In this document: in pieces, positions 55,011-64,000 of the stretch
Position numbering within the stretch: position 1 is the first letter of the stretch
Layout: every line of letters begins with the position of its first letter
DNA from: Pseudomonadota bacterium
GTDB lineage: Bacteria > Pseudomonadota > Alphaproteobacteria > UBA8366
Direction: 5' to 3'
DNA: 64,000 nucleotides
Assembly (NCBI GenBank): GCA_036339585.1
Contig: JAYZAS010000010.1
Location: 1-64,000, forward strand
Program-made: the position numbers and the translations under genes
The notes under the pieces: model-generated
What the model was told of the DNA's origin: nothing
Seen by the model: the letters and a program-made list of their open reading frames with translations, nothing else
The model's database searches: none

Positions 55011-56498
55011 ATGGCAGCTCTGAAGCGCTATCAGCATTACATTAATGGTAAGTGGATAGACCCATCCAACGATGATTGGATAGAAAGTTACAACCCTTAT
55101 TCGGGAAAACCGTGGGCCGAAGTTCCTCGCGGAGATGCTGCGGATGCTGATCGTGCTGTTTCGGCTGCATTCAAAGCTTACTCATCTGGTGTTTGGCCTA
55201 ATTTGGGAGCTACAGAGCGCGGTAGCCTGATGCGTAAGTTGGGGGACCTCGTTGCTACCAATTCCCAAAAGCTTGCAGCCATTGAAGTTCAAGACAATGG
55301 CAAGCTCATGGCAGAAATGGGTGCACAGCTAGGCTATATTCCCCAATGGTATTATTATTTTGGTGGATTAGCTGACAAGATTGAGGGATCAGTCTTGCCG
55401 ATTGATAAGCCCGACACATTTAATTTTACTGTTCATGAGCCACTAGGGGTGTGCGTTGCAATAACGCCATGGAATTCCCCGTTATTGATCACTGCTTGGA
55501 AACTTGCTCCAGCTTTGGCAGCTGGCAATACGGTAGTGATAAAGCCATCAGAATACACTTCTGCATCTACTTTTGAGTTTGTAAAATTAGTTGAGGAGGC
55601 AGGCATTCCACCGGGTGTTATAAACGTTGTTTCCGGCTATGGTAAAGAAATAGGTGAGGCGCTTGTTGCGCATGAAAAAGTTGCAAAGGTTTCTTTTACC
55701 GGCGGCACGGGTAGTGGAACTCGGGTTTACGAAAATGCTGCTAGCGGTCTTAAAAAGGTTAGTCTTGAGCTTGGGGGTAAATCACCGAACATTGTGTTTG
55801 ATGACTGCGAGATCGAGAATGCAGTTAAAGGTGTGATATCGGGGATATTTGCAGCTACTGGGCAAACATGCATAGCTGGATCTCGCCTCTTGGTTCAAGA
55901 AAGCATTCATGATGAGTTTGTGGATAGGCTAATTATATTAGCTAAAACCGCGAAAATGGGCGATCCTATGTCAATAGAAACACAGGTTGGCCCCGTAACG
56001 ACACCGCCGCAGTTTCAAAAAATTCTTGGTTATTTTGATATAGCGAAAGAAGATGGAGCAGAGTGTGTGCTGGGTGGTAGTAAATCCGAAGACCCAGCCC
56101 TTGAGAATGGTTGGTTTGTCCAGCCGACAATCTACACGGGTGTAAAAAACTCAATGCGCATTGCTCAGGAAGAAATATTTGGACCGGTATTGTCAGTAAT
56201 TCCATTTAAAGATGACGACCACGCGGTCGAAATCGCTAATGATGTCGTTTATGGTCTTGCTTCAGGTGTATGGACACAGAGTATTCGTCGCGCCCTTGAA
56301 ATTTCTAAACGTATTCAAGCAGGCACAGTTTGGGTCAATACTTATCGAGCAGTCAGTTTTGTCTCGCCCTTTGGGGGGTTTAAACGTTCAGGATTAGGTA
56401 AAGAAAGTGGCCAGCAAGCGATACGCGAGTACATGCAAACAAAAAGTATCTGGATAAGCACAGCAGAAGAGGTGCCGAATCCATTCATTATTCGATAA
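55011..56498 (+). CDS. aldehyde dehydrogenase family protein
   Basis: A 495-residue NAD(P)-dependent aldehyde dehydrogenase. It has the NAD-binding segments PWNSPLLITAWKLAPALAAG and VIKPSEYT, the FTGGTGSGTRV turn, the general-base glutamate in LELGGKSPN (about residue 259) and the catalytic cysteine in TGQTCIAGSR (about 293). The C-terminal GGFKRSGLGKESG tail is standard. AGGAGG at 55000-55005 precedes the ATG. The subgroup resembles enzymes acting on aldehydes from ring or side-chain cleavage. It is 85 bases after the exporter gene and may belong to the same pathway. Confidence 0.95.
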   Translation: MAALKRYQHYINGKWIDPSNDDWIESYNPYSGKPWAEVPRGDAADADRAVSAAFKAYSSGVWPNLGATERGSLMRKLGDLVATNSQKLAAIEVQDNGKLMAEMGAQLGYIPQWYYYFGGLADKIEGSVLPIDKPDTFNFTVHEPLGVCVAITPWNSPLLITAWKLAPALAAGNTVVIKPSEYTSASTFEFVKLVEEAGIPPGVINVVSGYGKEIGEALVAHEKVAKVSFTGGTGSGTRVYENAASGLKKVSLELGGKSPNIVFDDCEIENAVKGVISGIFAATGQTCIAGSRLLVQESIHDEFVDRLIILAKTAKMGDPMSIETQVGPVTTPPQFQKILGYFDIAKEDGAECVLGGSKSEDPALENGWFVQPTIYTGVKNSMRIAQEEIFGPVLSVIPFKDDDHAVEIANDVVYGLASGVWTQSIRRALEISKRIQAGTVWVNTYRAVSFVSPFGGFKRSGLGKESGQQAIREYMQTKSIWISTAEEVPNPFIIR

Positions 56499-56526
56499 TA
56501 GTTTTCTTAATGGGAGGAATTAACGT

Positions 56527-57912
56527 ATGGCGCAAATTGCTTTTGATCAACCAGAAGCCAAGGGGCTAACAGCTAAGTTGGCAAACCACGCTGCAGACCT
56601 GTCATTCGACGAATTGCCAGATGATATTGTATCAATTGCAAAGTGCTGTTTTCTTGATTGGTTAGCTGTAACCCTGGCTGCGCAAGATGATCCCATAACA
56701 AAGATGCTTATTTCTGAGGCCAAAGAACAAGGAGGTAATCCACAAGCAACAATCATTGGCGATGGACTCAAAACTTCGGTTTCGCAAGCGGCTCTCATTA
56801 ATGGGACCGTTAGCCACGCTTTGGATTATGATGATGTAAATCTGTTAATGATTGGTCATCCATCTGTCATTACTTTTGCGGCTATGATGGGGCCGGCCGA
56901 GCGTGATGGCACAAGCGGTAGGGATTTCATTACTGCTTTTGTTGCTGGAACCGAGATTGGTTGCCGCATAGGCAAACAGCTGATGGGAGAGTCCCATTAC
57001 CAAAAAGGCTGGCATATGACTGGGACTGCGGGCACTTTTGCTGCTGCTGCCGCTGCTGGGAAGATTCTTGGTCTCAAACCAGACACTATGTCTGTTGCAT
57101 TTGGAATTGCGGCCAGCCAGGCGGCTGGGCTAAAAGCGAATTTTGGTACCATGTGTAAGCCGATGCATGCAGGGAAGGCATGTCAAAACGGTCTTTTTGC
57201 GGCTTCGATGGCTAAACGCGGTTGGACTAGTAATAGGGAGATACTCGAATGTGTCCAAGGGTTTGGCGATACACAAACAAATGCATTCACGCCGGATCTC
57301 GCGACTGATGGGTTGGGTGAAAGGTTTCTGACGCGTGGAATGTTATTTAAATATCATGCAGCTTGTTATGGGACTCACGCTGCAATCGAAGCAGCTAGGG
57401 TTGTGCGTTCTACTCATGGCGTCACACCCGACGAGATAGAAAATGTCGAACTCCACGTACCATCAGGTTACTTTAAAATGTGTAATATCCACGAGCCCCG
57501 CACGGGCCTTGAGGGTAAATTTAGTCTTCGTTTCACGACAGCGATGGGACTTTTAGGCGAAGACACGAGCAGTATGGACAGCTATTCAGTTGAGAAATGC
57601 ACGCACCCAGCGGTCATTGCGATGAGAGATCGAATAAAAGTTGTAGCCAATGACGATTTAGAAAACGATCATGCAGTTGCGGATATTATATTAACGAAGA
57701 AGAATGGTAGCGTGGTTCGCCAAAGTGGAGCCGTCTACGAACCAGAAACCGATCAATCGAGGCAGTGGGCGCGGTTGACTGAGAAGTTCATTAGTCTTGC
57801 TTTGCCGGTTATTGGTGCTGACAAAGCGGGTCAGATTGTAGATAAGGTCGGGGCATTACAGTCATTGGATGATCTTCAATTTATTTCCAAACTCGCGGTG
57901 AAAGAGGGTTAG
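56527..57912 (+). CDS. MmgE/PrpD family protein
   Basis: A 461-residue member of the MmgE/PrpD superfamily, which includes 2-methylcitrate dehydratase, cis-aconitate decarboxylase and several unexplored dehydratases. The N-terminal helices (PDDIVSIAKCCFLDWLAVTL) and ALINGTVSHALDYDD, then HPSVITFAAM, are hallmark sequences; the central KPMHAGKACQNGLFAA segment carries conserved Lys and His. The substrate is undetermined. GGGAGG precedes the ATG, and the next gene starts two bases after the stop, so the pair is one transcript. Confidence 0.9.
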   Translation: MAQIAFDQPEAKGLTAKLANHAADLSFDELPDDIVSIAKCCFLDWLAVTLAAQDDPITKMLISEAKEQGGNPQATIIGDGLKTSVSQAALINGTVSHALDYDDVNLLMIGHPSVITFAAMMGPAERDGTSGRDFITAFVAGTEIGCRIGKQLMGESHYQKGWHMTGTAGTFAAAAAAGKILGLKPDTMSVAFGIAASQAAGLKANFGTMCKPMHAGKACQNGLFAASMAKRGWTSNREILECVQGFGDTQTNAFTPDLATDGLGERFLTRGMLFKYHAACYGTHAAIEAARVVRSTHGVTPDEIENVELHVPSGYFKMCNIHEPRTGLEGKFSLRFTTAMGLLGEDTSSMDSYSVEKCTHPAVIAMRDRIKVVANDDLENDHAVADIILTKKNGSVVRQSGAVYEPETDQSRQWARLTEKFISLALPVIGADKAGQIVDKVGALQSLDDLQFISKLAVKEG

Positions 57913-57914
57913 AT

Positions 57915-59639
57915 ATGCCTGCGCCACATCGTGCTCGCGCGTTATCAAACCGTCACATGGTTGCAGCCGGGAATTATCATGCGGCGCTAGTTGGGATGAA
58001 TATTCTCGAAGCCGGCGGAAATGCAATCGATGCTGGTGTGGCAGCGGGTATAGCCTTAGGGGTTACAAATTGTGATCAGGTCAACTTTGGTGGCGTTGCA
58101 CCTATCATGATACGCATGGCCGAAACGGCAAAAGTAATGACGATCTCAGGTCTTGGATGGTGGCCTAAAGCCGCCAACATTAAATATTTTATCAATGAAC
58201 ATAAAGGTAAGATGCCACCAGGCATAAGACGTACTGTTATTCCAGCAGCACCCGATGCATGGATAACAGCGCTTGAACTTTACGGCACTATGACATTTGG
58301 TGAAGTTGTTGAGGGTGCGAGACGGCTAGCAATTAATGGATATCCTGCAACAACACTGAACGCGGAGTTGATTTCAGCTAATAAGGAGGCTCTTCTCAAA
58401 TGGCCTGCTAACAGAGAAGTGTTTTTGCCAAACGGCAATCCGCCTAAAGCAGGAGAAAATTTTTTCCAGACTGACCTAGCGGCTACAATGCAATATATGG
58501 TCGATGAGGAAATGGCGGCAAAGGGTGGACGTGAGGAGGGTTTGAGGGCGGCTAGAGATGCGTTTTATAAAGGTGACATAGCTAAGAAGATTGCTGCCTA
58601 CAATAGTGCAAACGGCGGCTGGATCACGCGCGAAGATTTAGCTGAGTATAGGTCAGGTCATGAAGAGCCTTATTCCATTAAATTTATGGATTACACGGTA
58701 TTTGGTTGTGGGCCCTGGTGTCAGGGGCCTATAATTCTTGAAACATTAAATATTCTAAGAGGTATTGACCTCAAATCGATGGGGCATAACTCGCCCGAGT
58801 ACCTTCACACCATACTGGAAGCACTCAATCTCTCCTATGCTGACCGACATTTCTATCAGGGCGATCCCCGTTTTGTTGATGTGCCGATGGGTGAGCTTTT
58901 AAGCGATGACTATGGGGCGTTGCGTAGGGATATGATCGACCCTAGCAAAGCATTCGGAGAAATGCCACCGCCGGGCGATGCAGAACAGCTCGGGATCACA
59001 CCTAGAAAGAATGTGGAGGTTGGTAAAAAGACTTTAGGCTTTAAAGAGATGGCTGTAGACACAGCGTATACCTGTGTTATCGATAAATACGGTAATGCAT
59101 TTTCGGCTACACCAAGTGATGGCCAACATTCATCTCCAATGATCCCAGGGCTTGGTTTCGTGCCGTCGAATAGAGGTTCCCAATCATGGACCGATCCCAA
59201 TAACCCGGCCTGTATGGCTGCTGGCAAGCGGCCAAGATTGACCCCAAATCCAGCACTTGCAATTAAGGAAAACGAGTGGATCATGCCCTTCGGATCCCCA
59301 GGTAACGATGTGCAGCCACAAGCTATGATTCAAGTATTGCTTAATCAACATCTTTGGGGAATGCGGCCGCTGGAGGCGGTAGAAGCACCACGGGTGGCAT
59401 CAACTAATTTTCCAAGGTCGTCTGAACCGCATGATTATTTTGCCGGTCGCATTAATGTTGAAGGGCGGATCAATCAAAAAACATGCAAAAAACTTTCAGC
59501 ACTTGGGCACGATGTCGTTATGTGGCCAGATTGGGAGTGGAGGGCTGGCGCAGTGTGTCTGATCAGAGCAGATTTGAAAACGGGTGTTATGGAGGGTGCT
59601 GCTGATCCTAGGAGACCCGGCCTAGCATTAGGAGCATAA
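57915..59639 (+). CDS. gamma-glutamyltransferase family protein
   Basis: A 574-residue Ntn-hydrolase of the gamma-glutamyltransferase family. The N-terminal half opens with HMVAAGNYHAALVGMNILEA GGN..., and the presumed autocleavage threonine lies in MAVDTAYTCVID (about residue 378), where classical enzymes have TTHxS. After it come DGQHSSPMIPGLGFVPSNRG and FGSPGNDVQPQAM, with the family's glycine pairs. No signal peptide is seen, unlike the periplasmic glutathione-cleaving type, so it may be a cytosolic acyl- or cephalosporin-acylase-like hydrolase. It follows the MmgE/PrpD gene by two bases. Confidence 0.87.
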   Translation: MPAPHRARALSNRHMVAAGNYHAALVGMNILEAGGNAIDAGVAAGIALGVTNCDQVNFGGVAPIMIRMAETAKVMTISGLGWWPKAANIKYFINEHKGKMPPGIRRTVIPAAPDAWITALELYGTMTFGEVVEGARRLAINGYPATTLNAELISANKEALLKWPANREVFLPNGNPPKAGENFFQTDLAATMQYMVDEEMAAKGGREEGLRAARDAFYKGDIAKKIAAYNSANGGWITREDLAEYRSGHEEPYSIKFMDYTVFGCGPWCQGPIILETLNILRGIDLKSMGHNSPEYLHTILEALNLSYADRHFYQGDPRFVDVPMGELLSDDYGALRRDMIDPSKAFGEMPPPGDAEQLGITPRKNVEVGKKTLGFKEMAVDTAYTCVIDKYGNAFSATPSDGQHSSPMIPGLGFVPSNRGSQSWTDPNNPACMAAGKRPRLTPNPALAIKENEWIMPFGSPGNDVQPQAMIQVLLNQHLWGMRPLEAVEAPRVASTNFPRSSEPHDYFAGRINVEGRINQKTCKKLSALGHDVVMWPDWEWRAGAVCLIRADLKTGVMEGAADPRRPGLALGA

Positions 59640-59852
59640 GCTCTGAGAAAATATACCGCTATAAGTTATCGCTGAAGATAGATCTCGAACCTGTTAAGAA
59701 GAAAGACTCTATTAAACTTATGAAGTGGGCTTAAGGTAGTTGTGACGGGAATGTTTTATTTTTGGACTGTAGTTCAGGGTCCAGAATCATTTCGTATATC
59801 GATCTAATGAGGTAATGTATTATAATAATTTACTGAGAGGGAGAATTATAAA

Positions 59853-60377
59853 ATGAGCCATACCATAGAAAGCTTTAGTGCCTCCTGCAAACAATTGCTG
59901 AAAGATGAACCGGGGCCAGCTGGACGTGAAAGAGTGCGAGCACTCCTAAGTGATGTTCTCATGGATGACGAATTTATTTCTACACATTTTGGCCCTGATA
60001 ATGTTGACCCTCGAAAATGTCTATATGAGGATGCCGATTTAGGGTTTTGTATTTTTGCCCATGTACATACTGGATCCAAGGAGAGCCCGCCGCATGACCA
60101 TGGGCCGCAATGGGCAATTTATGGCCAGGCAGATGGCATCACTGACATGAGTGAGTGGGATCTAATTACTGCACCGGTTGGCGAAAGACCTGGCAAGGTA
60201 AAATTAAACAAGACCTATAGAATGAAGCGTGGAGACGTTTATCTCTACAATGAGAAGCAGCTTCATTCTCCCCGTCGCGATGGTCCGACAAAGTTGATAC
60301 GCATAGAGGGCTCAAATCTTGATTTTGTGAAGCGTCAACGGTTTGAGCCGATCGACGAGGTGGCAGCAGCTGAATAA
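59853..60377 (+). CDS. cupin-fold protein, cysteine dioxygenase-like
   Basis: A 174-residue small beta-barrel candidate. PPHDHGPQWAIYG (about residues 77-89) and LYNEKQLHSPRR (about 131-142) provide the histidines that bind iron in cupins and in cysteine/3-mercaptopropionate dioxygenases. I do not recognise the exact family. A purine-rich GAGAGGGAGA precedes the start. It follows the gamma-glutamyltransferase-family gene by about 210 bases on the same strand and may be separately expressed. Substrate unknown. Confidence 0.75.
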   Translation: MSHTIESFSASCKQLLKDEPGPAGRERVRALLSDVLMDDEFISTHFGPDNVDPRKCLYEDADLGFCIFAHVHTGSKESPPHDHGPQWAIYGQADGITDMSEWDLITAPVGERPGKVKLNKTYRMKRGDVYLYNEKQLHSPRRDGPTKLIRIEGSNLDFVKRQRFEPIDEVAAAE

Positions 60378-60461
60378 GTTCTAAAAATGTCCTCAACATC
60401 AGTAAACTTGATCTTTTGGGGCAAATATTGACCAGTTACCCTTCACAAAAGCTAAGATTGA

Positions 60462-62300
60462 TCATTGGTGTTGCTTATTAGGTCCTGCAGAAGTGGAATT
60501 AATAACCCTAAGAAACAAATCAGCGAAAAGCTTTAATTTGGCTTTACCAACACCATTCACTTCCGCGAATTCTGACTCGGTGCGTGGCATTTTTTTAGCC
60601 ATTTGCGTTAGGGTTCGGTCTGTAAATATTAGGTAGGCCGGAACTCTACGTTGGCATGCAAGCTTAAGCCTCAGGTGTTTTAGGTTAGCGAGTAATCTTG
60701 TTTGTGGTTGTGTTAAGGTAGCGTCTGTTTCAGGCGACGGTAGCATATTAGGTTTTTTTATTGCTGGCTTAAATGGGGTTAATCGATATCGAAAAGTCTC
60801 CAGGCCAGTTTCTAGTGCCCTGCCCTTTTGAGTTATTTTAAGCCCTCCGTAATTCTCGATATCTGTATTGAGAAATCCTGCGGCCACTAGTTGTCGAATT
60901 ATGGAGCGCCACTCCTGTACTTTGTGGCTTTTGCCACTGCAGAAGGTTTCAAGGTCCTGATGGCCGGCTTTCAGAATCTTTTCTGTGTTTGTGCCTCGGA
61001 GTACATCTATCAAATGAGCAACTCCATAGATCATTCCGGTTTGGCGAATAACTCTCATCAGTAACTTAGCGTCTTCAGTCCCATCAATCCGAGCAGTTGG
61101 ATTTAGGCAAAGGTCGCAATTACCGCAGGCAGTGCTTTGCTCGCCGAAATAGCCGAGCAATGTCTTTCTGCGACATTCCGGCGCTTCGCAGAACCCTAGC
61201 AGAGCATCGAGTTTTTGATGTTCGCGACGCTTGCGATCATTACTACTATCCTCTTGGTCTATGAACAAACGGCGCATTCGTATATCTTGAAGTCCATAAA
61301 GCATATGCGCCTCAGCGGGCTCTCTATCACGTCCGGCACGGCCAATCTCCTGATAATAGGACTCGAGTGTACTGGGGAGGTCGGTATGGAAAACATACCG
61401 CACATCGGCTTTATCAATGCCCATTCCGAAAGCGATGGTCGCGACAATAACAACTCCGGGTTCTGTCATGAATATATTCTGATGTTGATCACGTATTTCT
61501 GCTGATAAACCAGCATGATAGGGTAGCGCTGGAATACTTTCCTTACAAAGAAGAGCCGCCGCCTCTTCCGTTTTTTTTCGTGAAAGACAATAAATTATCC
61601 CACTCTGCCCCTTTCTAATTTTCGTAAAAGCTACCATTTGGGATTTCCAGTTATTCTTCATTTCGACCGAGATTGTTATATTCGGTCGATCAAAACCAAG
61701 AACGATAGTCCTAGCGTTCCCATTAAAGAGTTTATCTAAAATGTCTGTTTGCGTTGTGGGATCGGCCGTCGCCGTAAGAGCGGCTATGGGCGCTTTTGGG
61801 AAGTGGTCCCGAAGGGTTCCTAAAAGCTCGTACTCTGGTCTAAAGCTTGGCCCCCATTGCGATATGCAGTGAGCCTCATCTATGGCAATTAAACCAACTT
61901 CAAGCTTGGTGAGCGCATCGAGCATACGGTTCGTCATTACACGTTCCGGTGCGAGATAGATTATCTTAATCTGCCCCGCCGCAACTTGGCGCCATGCAGC
62001 AACATTTTCTGCTCGGCTTTGTGAAGAATTAATGCTGACAGCAGCCACGCCAAGAAGCTTCAAGGCGGTTACTTGATCTTGCATAAGTGCAACTAACGGA
62101 GATATTACTACCGTAAGTCCGGGCCTTATCAATGCTGGAACCTGAAAACAAAAGCTTTTGCCAGAGCCCGTTGGCATAACAGCGAGTGCATTGTGACCAG
62201 ACAAAAGCGTATCAATCACTTCCTCTTGCCCTGGCCTGAATTTGTCGAAGCCAAAAGTCTCCCGTAGGATCTTGTATTTATCAGACAATGAATTATTCAT
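60462..62300 (-). CDS. recQ: ATP-dependent DNA helicase RecQ
   Basis: A 612-residue 3'-5' helicase for recombination and fork repair. Domains in order: helicase core with Walker A MPTGSGKS and LIAIDEAHCISQWG, TDLPSTLESYYQEIGRAGRD motif VI, then the zinc-binding RQC segment with the CRRKTLLGYF...ACGNCDLC cysteines, and an HRDC-like tail (about residues 530-605). Length and motifs match the family. It is a single minus-strand gene. Confidence 0.96.
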   Translation of the reverse strand: MNNSLSDKYKILRETFGFDKFRPGQEEVIDTLLSGHNALAVMPTGSGKSFCFQVPALIRPGLTVVISPLVALMQDQVTALKLLGVAAVSINSSQSRAENVAAWRQVAAGQIKIIYLAPERVMTNRMLDALTKLEVGLIAIDEAHCISQWGPSFRPEYELLGTLRDHFPKAPIAALTATADPTTQTDILDKLFNGNARTIVLGFDRPNITISVEMKNNWKSQMVAFTKIRKGQSGIIYCLSRKKTEEAAALLCKESIPALPYHAGLSAEIRDQHQNIFMTEPGVVIVATIAFGMGIDKADVRYVFHTDLPSTLESYYQEIGRAGRDREPAEAHMLYGLQDIRMRRLFIDQEDSSNDRKRREHQKLDALLGFCEAPECRRKTLLGYFGEQSTACGNCDLCLNPTARIDGTEDAKLLMRVIRQTGMIYGVAHLIDVLRGTNTEKILKAGHQDLETFCSGKSHKVQEWRSIIRQLVAAGFLNTDIENYGGLKITQKGRALETGLETFRYRLTPFKPAIKKPNMLPSPETDATLTQPQTRLLANLKHLRLKLACQRRVPAYLIFTDRTLTQMAKKMPRTESEFAEVNGVGKAKLKLFADLFLRVINSTSAGPNKQHQ

Positions 62301-62457
62301 TTAACTTAGGTCGTGTTTATAATACCGTGAACATAACCTTTCTAAATAAATGTGTGACGTCGGAATAGTTATTTAAATCATTTCCTTGTGGACGAAATTG
62401 GGGATGTTTGAGTAGTGATTTCCTCGCGATTAATATACAAACAGGGAGCATCCTAAG

Positions 62458-62838
62458 ATGGAAGCAGCCAAATTTGCAGCCAATTGGGTAGATGTTGTTA
62501 ATAAAAAATCCGTGACCCAGATACTTGCTCTTTACTCCGGAAGAGCCACTTTGCTGCCAACTTTTTCATCTATACCAGCCAAAGGGCACAATCAGATTGA
62601 AGCTTATTTTAGGCGATTGTTGTCTCGGGATGCTGTCGCTGTGGAGCTTGATGACGAATCAGTCGGCGTAGATGATATATCAGCGAATACAAAGTCTACT
62701 TATGGGACATATACTTTTTTGTACAACGTACGGGGAGTGAGAAAAAGTTTTCCGGCGCGATTCACCTTCGTTCTTGATACGGATAATATTGCACCCATAA
62801 TACATCACCATTCATCACTAATTCCTCCTTCTTCATAA
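62458..62838 (+). CDS. NTF2-like (SgcJ/EcaC-type) protein
   Basis: A 126-residue small alpha+beta protein. AAKFAANWVDVVNKKSVTQI and LALYSGRATLLPTFS at the start, and the final RFTFVLDTDNI... IIHHHSS strand, match the NTF2-like/DUF4440 cone fold. Such proteins can be enzymes, ligand-binding proteins or unknown. GGGAG precedes the ATG. It lies next to tRNA-Thr on the opposite strand. Function is not predictable. Confidence 0.75.
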   Translation: MEAAKFAANWVDVVNKKSVTQILALYSGRATLLPTFSSIPAKGHNQIEAYFRRLLSRDAVAVELDDESVGVDDISANTKSTYGTYTFLYNVRGVRKSFPARFTFVLDTDNIAPIIHHHSSLIPPSS

Positions 62839-62847
62839 TTTGGAGGC

Positions 62848-62922
62848 TGGTGCCGCCGAGTGGAATTGAACCACTGGCCTCGCCCTTACCAAGGGCGCGC
62901 TCTACCCCTGAGCTACGGCGGC
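62848..62922 (-). tRNA. tRNA-Thr (anticodon GGT)
   Basis: A 75-base cloverleaf on the minus strand: acceptor GCCGCCG with CGGCGGC, D arm AGCTCAGGGGTAGAGC, anticodon arm CGCCC-TTGGTAA-GGGCG carrying GGT, T loop TTCAATT, and an encoded CCA. Confidence 0.95.
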
Positions 62923-63054
62923 ACAACTGCTGAATGCCCGGTATATGCCATAGTGAACTTTGTCCGGCAAGCTGTTGAATTATTATCGTAACTGGTTTTT
63001 TTCGTTCGGTAGGTTTATTTATGAACGAACCTGTTAAACCGAATCACTTGGCAA

Positions 63055-63204
63055 ATGAATAAAAAAACCGCGAAACCGGAAACATCTAAAAATCTCAATG
63101 CGAGCGAAAAACGATCTAGCCGAAAAGCGCGACAGGGTGAAGCGTTGCGAGAGAACTTATTGAAAAGAAAGGCACAAAGAAGGCAGCGGCTAGAAAAGAA
63201 TTAA
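63055..63204 (+). CDS. small basic protein, conserved upstream of dcd/murA
   Basis: A 49-residue open frame too short for routine calling. It starts ATG and reads MNKKTAKPETSKNLNASEKR, then a basic helix (EALRENLLKRKAQRRQRLEK). Alphaproteobacteria commonly encode a short protein with an R-x-x-x-L-x-E-N-L-x-R-R-K-x-Q pattern near murA, as I recall, and the pattern here fits. No function is known to me; an RNA- or membrane-associated role is possible. Confidence 0.6.
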   Translation: MNKKTAKPETSKNLNASEKRSSRKARQGEALRENLLKRKAQRRQRLEKN

Positions 63205-63312
63205 AAAAATAGGTGTTTTTCTTCCAAGACAAAAATTCAGAACTGAGCCTCGTCTTGTGAACCCGACCTTCATCGTTTAGTCATCAAATACAACAAAAAA
63301 AGTGGGGATAAC

Positions 63313-63867
63313 ATGACAATCATGCCAGATAGTTGGATTCGCGAGAAAGCCCATAAAGATGGCATGATTGATCCTTTTATTGATGCACAGAACCGTGATG
63401 GGACCATTTCGTTTGGTGTTTCATCATATGGATATGATGCGAGAGTAAGCAGAGAATTTAAGATTTTTACGAACGTGGATAATGCGATCGTTGATCCGAA
63501 GGCATTTTCGGACCAAAGTTTTGTCGAACGTGATACAGATGTCTGCATCATCCCACCAAATTCTTTTGCTCTTGCCTCTACGGTGGAATATTTCCGTATC
63601 CCTCGGAATGTTTTGGTTATTTGCCTTGGTAAGTCAACGTATGCTCGTTGCGGAATAATTGTGAATGTTACGCCGTTGGAGCCTGAGTGGGAAGGACATG
63701 TAACACTCGAATTTTCAAATACCACGCCATTGCCAGCGAAAATATATGCCGAAGAGGGAGCGTGCCAATTTTTGTTTCTCAAGGGTGATGGTGAGCCGGA
63801 TATATCATATGCCGACCGGAAGGGAAAATATATGGGGCAACGAGGGGTAACTCTGCCTAGGTTGTAA
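63313..63867 (+). CDS. dcd: dCTP deaminase
   Basis: A 184-residue trimeric enzyme that deaminates dCTP to dUTP for dTMP synthesis. Hallmarks are PDSWIREKA at the start, [10 protein letters not shown], and the catalytic region [20 protein letters not shown] then [14 protein letters not shown] with the general-base glutamate; the C-terminal GACQFLFL strand completes the fold. GGGGATAAC precedes the ATG. It lies 83 bases before murA. Confidence 0.97.
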   Translation: MTIMPDSWIREKAHKDGMIDPFIDAQNRDGTISFGVSSYGYDARVSREFKIFTNVDNAIVDPKAFSDQSFVERDTDVCIIPPNSFALASTVEYFRIPRNVLVICLGKSTYARCGIIVNVTPLEPEWEGHVTLEFSNTTPLPAKIYAEEGACQFLFLKGDGEPDISYADRKGKYMGQRGVTLPRL

Positions 63868-63950
63868 AAAATTAGTTCTACATGGGTACTGAGTAATTCA
63901 GCTTCGACTGAATGGTATCTACTTTCCCAGCGGTGAAATTGAAGAGTGCT

Positions 63951-64000
63951 ATGGATCGCGTAAGAATCAAAGGCGGACACAGAATTGAGGGAATAATTCC
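63951..64000 (+). CDS. murA: UDP-N-acetylglucosamine 1-carboxyvinyltransferase, N-terminal start (partial)
   Basis: Seventeen residues before the window edge, MDRVRIKGGHRIEGIIP, match the start of alphaproteobacterial MurA (MDRIRIxGG...L.G.IP). MurA makes the first committed step of peptidoglycan synthesis. The call depends on this short stretch only, aided by the neighbouring small gene and dcd. Confidence 0.7.
   Translation, partial: MDRVRIKGGHRIEGII

Noticed and set aside
1-64000. CRISPR arrays, insertion sequences, prophage or integrase genes
   Set aside because: I saw no regularly spaced repeats, transposase or integrase motifs, and no direct repeats at the tRNA 3' ends.

Overview
This 64 kb window is a bacterial chromosome segment of moderate GC, roughly the mid-40s percent by eye. 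Gene content points to an alphaproteobacterium: an Mla-type lipid transport operon with a STAS-MlaE fusion, a TorF-type porin, a DUF2007/TrmN6-like methyltransferase, S49 peptidase next to glyQS and ppdK, and a small basic protein upstream of dcd and murA. An acrylyl-CoA reductase homologue (acuI), a selenocysteine system and a TTT-transporter remnant would fit an uncultivated marine lineage; the habitat is inference. I see no plasmid, phage, IS element or CRISPR array.

Layout. 1-162: tail of an enoyl-CoA hydratase. 287-3380: hydroxyacid catabolism (FAH-family hydrolase; D-tartrate dehydratase-like enzyme co-directional with a 2-hydroxyacid dehydrogenase). 3878-5266: an eroded TolC-like protein beside a very AT-rich spacer. 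5489-6777: creatininase-family amidohydrolase and apt, tail to tail. 6956-10663: Mla/MCE lipid transport operon. 10810: tRNA-Pro(CGG). 11017-16523: an unusual phosphonate-type locus with an XRE-cytidylyltransferase fusion, a strong dyad over its likely promoter, PhnD, PhnC, a PhnD-PhnE fusion and a DMT exporter. 16530-25482: housekeeping genes (polyprenyl synthase, methyltransferase, S49 peptidase, glyQ, glyS, ppdK). 25555-30071: LPS/surface glycan operon (heptosyltransferase, GT2, GT4, asparagine synthase). 30158-38530: ygfZ, M48 peptidase with a DUF898 membrane protein, acuI, a second hydroxyacid dehydrogenase, a Ser/Asn-rich orphan, a DMT permease and a TauD-like dioxygenase. 38711-39493: TorF porin with a clear terminator.

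39881-45862 is the selenocysteine region: selA, selB, tRNA-Sec (selC), an AhpD-fold protein, an unrecognised 372-residue protein, and a gene read through an in-frame TGA that encodes a UGSC-motif selenoprotein (Sec102, UxxCxxC). The machinery and a probable client lie together. selD is not in the window.

45891-60377 is a catabolic stretch: a broken TctC gene, a 6PGDH-like dehydrogenase, four tandem alpha/beta hydrolases, a fused double ABC exporter (CydDC-like), aldehyde dehydrogenase, MmgE/PrpD protein, gamma-glutamyltransferase-family protein and a cupin. 60462-64000: recQ, an NTF2-like protein, tRNA-Thr(GGT), a small basic protein, dcd and the start of murA.

The best candidates for undescribed biology are the XRE-cytidylyltransferase/phosphonate-type transporter locus, whose second substrate-binding domain is predicted to sit in the cytoplasm, and the UGSC selenoprotein with its conserved-looking neighbours.
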